A stretch of DNA of 64,000 nt from Sphagnum compactum (Eukaryota; Bryophyta; Sphagnopsida; Sphagnales). Below are positions 47,476-58,170 of this stretch, piece after piece. A program made the translations under genes and the position numbers. Numbering within the stretch: position 1 is the stretch's first letter; every line of letters starts with the position of its first letter. The notes beneath the pieces are model-generated. The model was not told the origin of the DNA. It did no database searches and saw nothing but the letters and a program-made list of their open reading frames with translations. The stretch is taken from contig OZ234493.1 in the NCBI GenBank assembly GCA_965153455.1, forward strand, positions 34,524,213-34,588,212, in the 5' to 3' direction.

Positions 47476-48767
47476 CCCTTTAGAAAATTGGGTCAATTTC
47501 TGGAAGTACATACATACCTGTGTACTCCAATGAGTGCTTACATTTTATTTTTCTCTGGTGGGTGGAAAGTCACTTATTATTTATGAAAAACCCATCTTCC
47601 TTAGAATTATTATTATTATTGTTGTACTTCCCAGCTTCCCAACTGACTGTGAGTTAAGCATTGAGTTTAGAGCCTAAGTGGATTTAAATGAAGTTCAAGT
47701 AAGAAAAAAATTATGCCATAACTCAATGGGAGGAGGGAGGGATTTAAGATTTTGCATTAGCCCATCCCCTTCCCTCCTCACCTCTCAAACGCTCATCAAT
47801 CCCACCTACTGAAAGCCAACTACAAAACAAAAGTAGATAAATGGCCAGGGGAGAGACCAAGCAACAACCTCCATAGCTCTTCACAAACATCCAAAAAAAT
47901 ACAAACAAGTGGGGGGGTTGGGGGGGGGGGCAAGTGAGCTTGATGCTTAGTGGCTCTCCCCTTACCATGAGTTCAAAGTTCAAATCAGCAACAATTAAGC
48001 TGATTTGTTCCATAGAAAATGTTCCATAAAGTTCTCCAAAAATGAACTCCCAATTCATATTTCATAGTAACACCTGATAATTATATATATAATTTATTTA
48101 TTTTTATTTTTTTTGTTGCCAAGTGATGAAAATTCACCAGAAACAAAAATGTTGCTGAAGAACATTCCTCAAAACACGAGACCAAATGAAAACTACATAT
48201 ATCACACAATTCACACGGGAACATGACCTTTTGAACATTCCTCTCAAAATGTGAGACCAAATGAAAACTATAGTTTACAAAGAAATGGAACCATATGAAG
48301 AGGTCCTAGAGTCTGGCATTTTATTTGGGCATTGAGTTTAAAATAATGGTGCCTGGAACTGATTTGGGAGGGATGGCAAGTGCAGGAACTTGGTGGCATT
48401 GGAGCACCAACATTTCAAGTTCTTGATCCTGAAGGCAAATCTGTTGCCATTTTATGGGGCCAAGATCGGCTGAACATTGTTGCTGATCTTCTTTGTGGCT
48501 GGCGCCCTAGGCTCGGTTGCAGATCACTGGGTCCACATGCTTCCACAACTTCTAAACTCTTCTCCAAGTCAAAACTTGAAAAGGCGTGGGTGTAGCAAAA
48601 GAGCAGGCGCGCTCTTGAAGGGAATGGAGCAGCAGTTGTGGTTTGGTGGATCTCACAGCCAGCCAGGTGAAGAGAGATGGAAGGAGTGGTGGTGGCTATG
48701 CTTCTTCTTCTTCTCTCGGATCCGAGTGCTTGGAGAAATCCAGGTTGATCCTGCTATGTTTTTGCAG

Positions 48768-48986
48768 ATACCCATCTCCTGCAATCCACGAATCCCATCG
48801 CCACACCTGGATTTCGAATCAACCACACCTCAAGCAAGTGTATGACACTGCAATCAACCAGAAGAAGGAGCTTGCAGCATACAAGATCCAACATGCTGAG
48901 GAAGGTCAAAACGTGAAAACAACTGAACTTGCAGAACAGGATGAGACAAACAGAATCCCTGCATCTGAGTCAGTGGAGCAATTGGG
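48768..48986 (+). pseudogene. Exon-like captured piece, unidentified
   Basis: A 219-bp open stretch follows GTTTTTGCAG and ends before GTAAGAG. It encodes a hydrophilic peptide containing HTWISNQPHLKQVYDTAINQ and KKELAAYKIQHAEEGQN, resembling a coiled or disordered segment. Splice-like borders and open frame suggest a real exon, but I do not recognise the family. An upstream frame (48380-48595) is also unidentified. Confidence 0.35.
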
Positions 48987-49944
48987 GTAAGAGTGAAAAT
49001 ACATTCACATATTGATCAATCACATATCAGTCCATTTCTTTCTCAATGTATCTTGGACCTATAGAAGCAAACGAGCTGTTTTAGTAGTAGAGCAAAGCTG
49101 TAACTCTGTGCAAAAAGGAAGGGAACCACATTAAGTGTCTACTGGATCCCGATTTATCTGTATTTGTTCATCAAGTCTATATGTTAAAGTATGATTGTTG
49201 CATGGCATTGGGGTTGTGCATGCTTTGCATTGTTACCTTATGACTCTGAGGGCTGCCCAACTTTTGTGATTCAGAAGTGATTCAAATCAGATGACATGAC
49301 ATACCTTACACATCTAAGGTGAAAGTAAAGATTGTAGTGTTTCCATTTCTGGGGGAAAAGAGAGAGAACAAACTATAGAATTTTGAAGCATGAATTTGAG
49401 AAGTTGCATCTCACAACATTGAAAGACTATATACTTGAGAGAATATTTTCTGCAATCACTGCACATGATTAGCCCTTGCAAAGCAAACTACTAGAGAAAC
49501 ACAAACCCATTTCTGCATTCAAATATTCAAATACAAATTCCAGGAGCTCATGAATCTGCACCACCAATCCAAGAAGCTCTTAGTCAGATCATTGGTCCGA
49601 ACATGCCCATCTGCCAAGTTGTAACATCTGAAATCCATAACCTAAACAGGCAGCCATGAAAACAGTAAGAATGCCCTCAGAGTTCAGAAAGGCAAGATTT
49701 AGTGAACTCGCAAGTATGAATAAATTTTCTGCCAGATTGAAAAGACACCAAGCCTAGAAGAAGCCTCTCCTGCTACCCAACACAAGATAGTGGTGGCTTG
49801 AACTCTCTGAACACAATTATTTGGTTTTGTAAAATTTCATTCCCTGTTACACATTCCAAAAGTGGCTGTTCTTGCCCCCTAATCGCCTGACTTTACCAAT
49901 AACCTGTGGTTAATTTCAATTTTGTGAGGTAAGTGGACTTGCGA

Positions 49945-50010
49945 GTCATCCACGAGAGGACTTTAGCCACATTTGGTTACAAGTCAGAGAGAAAAGTATA
50001 AAATTTTTGG
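49945..50010 (+). repeat. Second copy of the 'TTAGCCAAATTTGG' dispersed repeat
   Basis: CACGAGAGGACTTTAGCCAC then ATTTGGTTACAAGTCAGAGAG and AAAAGTA parallels 24131-24185 and 56355-56400. It is cut off on the right by the Helitron 3'-end sequence at about 50036. Confidence 0.6.
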
Positions 50011-50071
50011 AACCCCCTCTAAGCACTCGGCTAACCATACACACACCTGTGCATTATGCACGGGGCTCAAA

Positions 50072-50729
50072 CAAGCTTCCCCTAAATCCGTCTGGACCGG
50101 ACGGACATTTCCTCCATCCGTCGGATCCGTCCATCCATTCGTCCCGTCATACAGCGAAGATGGCATCATACAGGGAAAAAAACCCTGGTAGAAATAAATA
50201 ACCCCCCCCCCCGCCCCCTCATGCCTGGCCCCAGGGGGGGCACCCCCAAGATTTACTGTACAAAGGACGTGATCTTTTTCTTTTCATTTTTTTTTTCGTT
50301 CTCTGTTTTCGGTGTTTTTTTTTTGGTTTATAATAATAATAATAAAATAGAAAAATGAAAAATAATCTTATATATATATAAAGTTTTAATTTTTTAATTC
50401 ATCCATCCCATCAGCGGTCTATTTAAGCCGGATGGGGTGGGTTAGGACCGGCAAAGACCCAGCAATTTTAGGTGCATGTTTGATTTATTTTAAACACACA
50501 CCTGTGCATTAGGCACGGGGCATAAACTTGCCTGGCCCTAGGGGGAGCACCCCAAGATTTACTGTACAGAAGACGGGGTGTTTTTCTTTTCATTTTTTTT
50601 TTCGTTCTCTGTTTTCGGTGTTTCTTTTTGTTTGTAACAATAATAATAAAATAGAAAAAAGAAAAATTATCTTATATATATATATACCATCAAATACACA
50701 CACCTGTGCATTATGCACGGGGCTCAAAC
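50072..50729 (+). mobile_element. Helitron unit D (5'-truncated)
   Basis: It starts inside the subterminal block (AAGCTTCCCCTAAATCCGTC), directly after the 3' end of unit C. It carries the GGACGGACAT module, a C-run, two GGCCC.AGGGG modules, TA runs and the 3' end hairpin with GGGGCTCAAAC at 50729. Non-coding. Confidence 0.78.
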
Positions 50730-51446
50730 ATATATTAAAGGAACAATGAAGCTTCCCCTAAATCCGTCCGGACCGGACGGACATTTCCTCCATCCGTCCA
50801 ACCCGTCCATCCATCTGTCCCGTCATACAGGGAAGATGGCATCATACAGGGAAGAAAACCTTGGCAGAAATAAATACCCCCCCCCCCCCCCCCCCCCCCA
50901 CCCCCTCATGCCCGACCCCAAGGGGGGCACCCCCAAGATTTATTGTACAGAGGACGTGGTCTTTTTCTTTTCATTTCCTTTTTCGTTCTCTGTTTTCGGT
51001 GTTTTTTTTTTGTTTATAATAATAATAATAAAATTGAAAATTGAAAAATAATCATATATATATATAAAGTTTTAATTTTTTAATTCATCCATCCCATCAG
51101 CCGTCTATTTAAGCTGGACGGGGATGGATGTCTATTTAAGTTGGATGGGGTGGGTTAGGACCGACAAAGACCCAACAGTTTTAGGTGCATGTTTGATTTA
51201 TTTTAAACACACACCTGTGCATTAGGCACGGGGCACAAACTTGCCCGGCCCCAGGGGGGGCACCCCCAAGATTTACTGTACAGAGGACGGGGTGTTTTTC
51301 TTTTCATTTTTTTTTTGTTCTTTGTTTTCGATGTTTCTTTTTGTTTATAATAATAATAAAAAAATAAAAAAATGAAAAATTATCTTATTATATATATGTA
51401 CCGTCAAATACACACACCTGTGCATTATGCACGGGGCTCAAACTAG
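50730..51446 (+). mobile_element. Helitron unit E (short, both ends)
   Basis: The 5' end variant ATATATTAAAGGAACAATG follows unit D's CTCAAAC directly, and the unit closes with the array's best preserved 3' end, hairpin plus CTCAAACTAG|T at 51446. At about 717 bp it contains a long C-run (50877-50899) and two module copies. Non-coding. Confidence 0.82.
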
Positions 51447-51449
51447 TAC

Positions 51450-52840
51450 TTCTGTAATTAACATGGGATGTCTGCTAATTAGAACAATATAGGCAGCAGC
51501 TCTACACATTAGTGTTGTAAGCTATCTTACTTGGTGAGTGTAATGAATCTCCACTTAAGTTTGAGTAGGCTAACAGCACAACATCATAATTAAAAGAATT
51601 CAACAACACAATTTCCAAATAGTCTATGAGAATTTGCAACCCAGTGATCAAGAGCACCCATGACTGTCCACCCTCCCTTTTAAGGAAATAACATGACATG
51701 GAAATTGATGGTCATCCTGAATGCAGTCAATACTCACCAACATAGAGATCTTATAAATTTTTTTCTGTATTCACTTTCCTATCTTCCCTGGGGGAGATGG
51801 GTTGGTCATCTCCTGTTCTCAGGAGATTCCATGTTTCTATTGTTTCTTTGAACAGGTAACTGTTTCTTTTTGTCTTTGAAAGATGCGCGTCAGCTTGGGT
51901 TGGGAAAGATATAAGAGGTCCTTCAGAAAGGTAGAAAAAAAGAAAGAAGTTATAACATCTTTCTGTAAAGTGAGGTTCTCAAAGACAGTGTTGGGAGATT
52001 CTCACTTTTTGGAACCTGGAACCAGCAGCTAAGGGTAGGGTATATGAGTACCATTGATCAACAGTCGTCACAAAATCAAAGAACCAGTCCTAAGCCTTTG
52101 AGTGGCAGATCTCAAAAAACATAGAACAAGTTTTGATCCTTGACTGGGGTTCTTTGAACCAACCCTAAACCACCAGTTCTTTGCCAGTTCTTTCATGAGA
52201 ACCACTACCTCTTTGAAAAATTTGAAAGACCCAAAATGAGCGGTTCTTTTGATTCTGAAATATTAAAAAACTGGAACCAGAGGTTTTGAGATTCTAAAAA
52301 TTTCCAACAAACCAAAACCAATGGTTCTTTGATTTCTAAAATTGACAAAACCCGGAACTGGAGGTTCTTAACAAATTTATTGAAGAACTGCCCAACACTG
52401 GTTCAAACCCTCCAACCTCCACCATTCTTGGTCATTTGCCCCAGCTATGGCCTCACCTCCCTCCCCTCAAACCATGTGAGGTTCAGGTTCAGACTTGTAT
52501 TACCACATTATAATAGCAAACTTAGGTCTTAGTAGTAATTGTGTTATAAGGACTTACACAAGTGGGTTCACATGGTGAATATTGGCTTCACCAAACTATT
52601 GCAGTTATTCACAACTTTTCACACCTTTCCACTTCCCTGCTCCAGTTGTGTCCAAAAGTAAATGCACATTTCAAACACCTGCACATTTCACCCTGTTTTG
52701 TGGTAGTGCATGTTTCATGCCCATGAGACCCTAGTAGATGTAAGCACCTCATGCATGCCATTGAACTCCACCTTTTAAGACCCTCATAATTTCCATGGTA
52801 TATTCGTTAAATATTGTATCACATCAATTGACACATCTTG
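51450..52840. other. Intergenic; contains GGTTCTTTG-rich low-complexity DNA
   Basis: From about 51990 to 52400 words such as GAACCAG, GGTTCTTTGA and AACTGGAACC recur irregularly on both strands, as they do again near 55790-55920. No gene recognised. Confidence 0.45.
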
Positions 52841-52879
52841 TTTGTATGCCACCCAACTATTCAATGATTGTAATAATTG

Positions 52880-53720
52880 TGATGGAGGATTAGTCTCTTA
52901 CCTCAAAAATTATCAGCTCATAGGTTTGGCAATACCAGATGTGCAGCAGCCTTCCGATTGTTTGCAACAAGATTTGAAGAGCTGCACCCAAACTACTGCA
53001 CCTACCATAGCAAGGTTGACTAATTCCCTGTTTTACAGACTGAAAAGAAACTATTTTATGGGTATATATTTAGAGACTTATAAATATATTCATGGTTTTG
53101 AGACTCTGCATATTGCTTAAGGAACAATCACTGGAGGTTGTCCGAGTTCACAGCATGATCAGGTTCTTTATGACATAGGACCAAAATATTGCTGGAGGCC
53201 ATGGGGGTGATGCCACCATACATGCATTTGTGTCATGGCTATGTGCAGGAAGAGTCAGGGGGCTCTACAACTACTTTACAGGTTTCGCAATGCCAAACGT
53301 GCCTCTGCTGCATGACTGTTGCAGGAAGATTCAAAGAACTCAACAGAGACTCCTGTGCCCACCAAACGAAGGCAGTTGTTTCACTGTTTTACACCATGCA
53401 CTGTCAAGGTTCTTTTAATTAACTACTTAGCAAAGTGTCAGCAATGTGGCTAACTCATATCTTCTGAATGTTTCTTGTTTGAGTAGGTGCAGACTTGAAG
53501 GGAAGAATTTCTGCTCAACAACTCCAGACCTTGCCATACTCACAGTATGATGAAACAAGGCGTGAAGAACCCATGCCTTGCCTGAAGAGGTATCCAACAA
53601 TAGGACTAGCAATCCCCAACATGCATCATGGCTCTCCATGTGGCTGTCTGCAAGAGAAACTAAGGCACTTCAGATGGATTCCTGCCACTGCTGAAGTAAG
53701 GTTCCACTGCCAATTACATT
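52880..53720 (+). pseudogene. Three diverged copies of an unidentified exon
   Basis: Three segments spaced about 340 bp apart encode the same pattern. LKNYQLIGLAIPD then QPSDCLQQDL is near 52900-52975, LYNYFTGFAMPN then LLHDCCRKIQ near 53257-53330, and LKRYPTIGLAIPN then PCGCLQEKL near 53582-53662. The shared form is (L)xxYxxxG(L/F)A(I/M)P(N/D) followed within about ten residues by C(L/C)..+(L/I). Between them lie stops. This looks like a locally duplicated exon of an unknown gene, now decayed. I do not recognise the family. Confidence 0.4.
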
Positions 53721-53849
53721 GCAACCTGTCTTTTGATTTCCAGCAAAGGGCCACACATGCCAGCACAACAGCAACAAATCAACTCTTTGACTTCAGGCTT
53801 CTGCAATTGAGATGCTGTAAATTGGAAGCAAAGCAGTGAACTGTTGTAA

Positions 53850-56030
53850 CACTACCTTTTCACTCCATTGGTGCTCCTATGAGATGCATCATGAGGAACT
53901 CTCCATGGGAGACTGCATACCACAACACACTCTAATTGATTAACATAATCTATGTCTATTGTTGGATGCTCAAAAATCCCCTTTTGTGTGGTCCCTCACT
54001 GCCTCTAAGATCTCTTAGCCTGACTTTTTTGTTTCAATGATGCAGATCTGGTAATAAAAAATTACCATCAGGATGTGTTGCCTCAAGAGTACCTTCTCCT
54101 GTTGGCCAGCAAGTGTCCAGGGGCTGCAAAAGCTTGTTCACTTTCCTTGAATCAATTAAAAAACACTGTTACATATCTTGAGCTGCTGCAGTTTTCTTTT
54201 AAGCAAAGAAGACCTCCATACACTTGGAAGACACAACACATGGAGCAAAAGGAGAATGGAAGAAGGGGTTTGCTTCCAGCAACTTGGAACTCAACTTGTA
54301 AGCTCCAAGGTTTACACAGCAGAACTCAACTCGCAAATGATCCATAAACAATACCCATTAAAGTTCCTTTCAACTATTCAGTCATACCTGCCAGAAAGAA
54401 ATCTGAAACCATCAATAAACCTTCAAAATGGGCTGACATGAGCCATATGAAACAAATGGAGGAAGGGGGTATTGTGATACTTAACTAGCTAAGGCAAGAT
54501 CAGATTCTTATAAGGGAGCTGCTTCCAAAGGTCATTGGACATTTTATGTTCCAGAGGTGCATTCTTAAGTACCTAAACATGAGACTGAAAAACACTGGCC
54601 TGCTGCTAGCAATCAATAATGTGCTTTCACCTTTTGGACTAACTTTCCCTCTAAAGTCAACCTCTGGAAAGAAAAATGGCTATGTGGGCTCTCCCTACCA
54701 CATACAAGACACAAAAATTAAGGTGCTGATATTTACGCACAGCACAAACCCTAGAACTTCAACATTCTGTTTTGCCACGTAGGCAACTTAATACCCTCTG
54801 TTGTTGGAAATCCATTTCTGGAAGGACAGAACCATGAGGAAACTCTGTCATAAATTAGTTTGAGAATCTGAAAGACAAATGGAAGAAACCCCATCTGAAA
54901 TAAACACCATGCTTTTGAATATGCCATCAACTTTTATATGGCATCTTAGGCATATCTAGCACATACCCAGGCTTTGATTGAATGTACTTCCAGTAAAGTC
55001 TTCCTAGGATCCTTCAAAGAGTGCCTGCCATGCTTAACCCCCTGCAATTTTAGAGTCTTCACCAAGAGATAGACCTGGATAAACATTGTTGTGGCAATAT
55101 GCCACATCTGGCTTCTTAGAGATATGCGACCACAAATTCATAAGGGCCTCATGCCTGCCTCTAAACATCAAATTCCAGGAAGATCCCAAGAATTGGTTAA
55201 GCAAGAAACTATGTCTTCAATAGAAAAGCAATCCTCCCAACAACAAGAAAGAGACAGCTTGGAAGATCAAACTAGGTCCATTCAACCTTAGATTTTTTCA
55301 CTATTCACTCAATCAGCAGTTTTGATCAAGAAACAAAATCACTCTTAGAGGTGTATACATGTGCGAAAATCCTATTTGAACATACATCCTTCAAGATGTC
55401 CTCACATACACAAAAGGGTTTGCTTCTCTTGAACTCCTGAGCAGAGAAGTTCCAGCTCTGTGGTTATATGGACACAATCTAGCACCATGCATTCTGGCAT
55501 GCAGCATGGCATGGGTAAGGATAGCTCAAATAACTACAAATGCAAACCATCTGCTACTCTTCTCCTAGAAAAAAAGCTTCCAAACACCACAGGTCTATAA
55601 ACAATATAACAAAAGTATCCCGCCAAGTTTAGGGTTTAGGGTTAAGGGCACTGAATTTAATCTCACAGCTGATGGCACATTTTGTGTACTCAAACGTGTA
55701 CTTGCAACTCATCATCCTTCCTTTCAGGCATGCAAGTTAGGGAAGAAGCAAGCACACTTCTTGAGAAACACACACACAGGGTTTCCAATTCTGGTTCAGA
55801 TTCCAGACACAAATGGAAACAGGATTCCAGTTACTGGTCTGGTTCTTCAAAACTATAGAATTCTGCTTTTGGAACCAGTTCCAAAAATCAGACCAGATTC
55901 CAGTTTGATCTTCACTAACCAGAACCATAAATGGCAAATTTGCAGCATTGTTTTTGAGAGTCAATGGCATTACTTTTGAATTAATGTTCCAAGTTAATAA
56001 TGAATAGGTGTCATATGCAGGGCAGGGTTT
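53850..56030. other. Intergenic, no gene recognised
   Basis: Several short frames (54075-54347, 54546-54782, 55091-55291) have no known motifs. A short TTTAGGGTTTAGGG at about 55630-55644 is telomere-like but only two units. Confidence 0.4.
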
Positions 56031-56039
56031 CTTTTTTCA

Positions 56040-56440
56040 ATTTTGTGATGTAGCGGAGGTGGCTATCATCTCCAAAGTGATTTAGCCAAATTTGGTCACA
56101 TGGACTAATATGGAAGTAGGAAAAATTCAAAATCTTTCTATATTTTGGGCTACTGACTGGAACTAATAACAAAAATCTGGCCATTGATAGAACTTTTTCT
56201 TCGAAATCTGGCGAATTTGGGCCATTTTTTTCATGGAAAATCCTTCCTTTAGGTCGAAATCATATTTTTCAGGTAGGGATTTGCCAAAAATTCGCCAGTA
56301 AAAGAAACGCCGATGTTGTGATGTAGACATAGTAACAACCATTCACGAGGGGAATGAACAATGAACCAAATTTGGTTGCAGGTCAGAGAGGAAAGTAGAA
56401 AGACCTTTTCAGAATCGTTCTATATTTTAGTGACTTCCTA
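56040..56440 (+). repeat. Tandem pair of the dispersed repeat, ~280-bp period
   Basis: TTGTGATGTAG..TAGCCAAATTTGGTCAC..AGTAGGAAAAATTCA..TTCTATATTTTGGG near 56043-56145 is followed by TTGTGATGTAG..AACCAAATTTGGTTGCAGGT..AAAGTAGAAA..TTCTATATTTTAG near 56317-56434. Single copies occur at 24131 and 49945. Confidence 0.6.
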
Positions 56441-56600
56441 TTGTCTAAATATGACAAATTCAGAATTGTTTCCCCCCTAAATGTGATGATTTTCTCAAAA
56501 ACATCCTTTGCACCCTAGGATGTGAGAGATTCAGCTCACTAAATTTTTTTGGATATTTCTGTGCTAAATTTCACCCAAAAGAAAACACTAGTTATATGTA

Positions 56601-56851
56601 TCATATATTAGATATACGAGATTCTCAGTACCCGGTCCAGACCTCGAGACGGATCTGAAACGAGGTTCCCAAAAAAAAAACCCGTCGTTGGGGACTTGAA
56701 ACGAGGTCCTCAGAGAGAAAATCCGTCGTTAGGGTCTTGAAACGAGGTTCTCAGAAAGGCCAAAAAAACAGTGGCCAGGGCAGCTGCTGCGGGGGGCCGG
56801 GCAAGGTGCCACGGGTGACAGGAGTGGCGTAGCCACGGGTCACAACACTTG
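56601..56851 (+). mobile_element. Putative small Helitron (251 bp)
   Basis: 5' A|TCATATATTAGATATACGAG and 3' hairpin GTGGC-GTA-GCCAC followed by GGGTCACAACACTTG|T. The 3' part (GCCAGGGCAGCTGCTGCGGG, then GGGTGACAGGAGTGGCGTAG) matches the 3' part of the minus-strand Helitron at 58948-58171. The inside has two to three ~45-bp repeats of CCGTCGTT.GGG.CTTGAAACGAGG. The CTTG end departs from CTAG, and an alternative reading as a minus-strand element starting near 56870 is possible. Confidence 0.5.
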
Positions 56852-56979
56852 TTAGATATATTAGATGGCATAGTTGCATCCACTAACCAATATGTTGAAC
56901 CTTTAAATGTGTTAATCTCTCACATTCAATTAAATGTTTTTGAAATAATGTTAGCCTGACTAATACATAGAATAAACCA

Positions 56980-57057
56980 GCCTATCATCGATCACTTGCC
57001 TATGACCGAACATTTATTTATATCTTCATCATATGTGCTTCATTTTGAATGATTTAA
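56980..57057 (+). repeat. 78-bp repeat, copy 1
   Basis: GCCTATCATCGATCACTTGC continuing to TTGAATGATTTAA recurs at 59530-59607 with about six substitutions and no indels. The second copy lies 255 bp upstream of the DUF220 start codon. Confidence 0.9.
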
Positions 57058-57059
57058 AA

Positions 57060-58165
57060 TGTTATTGGAGCGTTACCTCAAACTTTTAAAATAATCTTTG
57101 AAATGCAAAGGAAAATGAGTAATGAATAAAAATAACAAGAAGAAAAATAAGCTTTCCACTTTACAAAATGTGTTTTTTCTTTTCTTTTCTTTTTGAACCT
57201 CTCCTGATTCCAAACCTCATAATTTTTAATTTTTTATTCATTTAAAACAATTTAAAGTGCTAGCGAAGCACCACCTGAAATTCTACAAAGCATATTTGAA
57301 CTCTAATAACAACAAAGCAACATACAAGGAATTTGTTTGGTTGTTCAAAACTCGACCTTTGTAACATTCGGTGGTTTGATTTTTTTGAGTTTTTGACCAG
57401 CTCTACTTTGAGGGCTCGTAACTTTATCAATTTTATTACGTTTTTGATGATTTTTAATGCATCATACATGTCAAGAGGAGGGGTTTAAGTTTTGTTTGGA
57501 CACAAGAAAGAATGGAACCCTCCCCTTGGATCCGGCTTGCCTTGAGTGTTTAAATGTTTGATCACCAATTGGTTTACCTATCGTGTCCTTTTCTTTTTTG
57601 TGATTGAAAAAGGCACTCAAACATACTGATGCTATAATGGAAAACAACCAATCATCTATCTATGAAGCAAGGTAGTTTATTTGTTTTGTTTGTACTTATG
57701 AAATCTACCAAACCAAAATGCTTCAAATTGTGTTCTTGGTCTCTTTGGAAAGCTCTTGAGGAGAAGGGGTGCATAGGCTTGGTTTAATGGCGTTTGGACT
57801 TGCGATGTAGAAGGTCTTGAATATTGAATGATTTCTTCACTGAAAATTAAACTGAAATGTAGCTGAAAATATTGGAGGAATTGGAATGTGCCTTTGGTGT
57901 TGTTGGAAAGATCTTGATGAGCAGGATTTAATGGAATTTATTTGATAATATTTGGATTTAGAAACTGGGAAATATTGATTTTTAAGTGATTCTGCCGCTG
58001 AAAATTCAAATAAATTCTAAAAAACCAGGTTTTGGAAGGAAAAATCAATTGAGGACATGGCAACACTTGGGCCAATGGCACTTGTGTACAATTGATATAA
58101 AGTAGCACATCAATCATATCAAACATCACAAAGTGAGTAGTTATTTGCATTATGTCATGTTTATT
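57060..58165. other. Intergenic, no gene recognised
   Basis: AT-rich DNA with several diverged 'GGAAAG(C/A)TCTTGA(G/T)GAG' words (57747-57764, 57907-57922). No coding motif. Confidence 0.4.
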
Positions 58166-58170
58166 TTGTA

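Larger units (their letters stand above)
45526..50071 (+). mobile_element. Helitron unit C (non-autonomous, composite)
   Basis: It starts TCTATAGTAAAGG at 45526 and ends in hairpin plus GGGGCTCAAAC near 50071, where the TAG has been lost and the next unit begins inside its subterminal block. It contains a second hairpin minisatellite (45600-46050), about 1.35 kb of unidentified non-repeat DNA (46050-47395), a decayed second 5' end ACATATAGTAAAGGAC with AAGCTTCCCCTGAATCCGTC (from about 47400), and 47480-50035 with an exon-like piece at 48768-48986. Much of the unique DNA is probably captured host sequence, but I could not identify the source genes. Confidence 0.65.
33447..51446 (+). mobile_element. 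Head-to-tail Helitron array (~18 kb)
   Basis: The array opens with A|TCTATAGTAAAGG at 33446/33447, a typical Helitron 5' end in an A|T target. It closes with a GTGCAT/ATGCAC hairpin, GGGGCTCAAACTAG and T at 51446/51447. In between, complete 3'-end/5'-end junctions occur at 36995/36996 and 45525/45526, degraded ones at about 50071 and 50729, and probably older ones near 35598 and 38872. All units are in the same orientation apart from an inverted 3'-end fragment near 35500-35530. Shared modules include the 'GAAGCTTCCCCTAAATCCGT' subterminal block and the GGACGGACAT repeats, together with the 'GGCCCCAGGGGGGGCACCCC' to 'AAGTTTTAATTTTTTAATTC' module. Helitrons move by rolling-circle replication using a HUH Rep nuclease and a PIF1-type helicase. 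Confidence 0.88.

Noticed and set aside
51447-52840. Missing WAT1 exons 5-7 displaced by the Helitron array
   Set aside because: I looked for them just right of the array. No match was seen, so the pseudogene was truncated by another event before or at the duplication breakpoint.
55628-55646. Interstitial telomere repeat
   Set aside because: Only about two and a half TTTAGGG units; chance or trivial in size.
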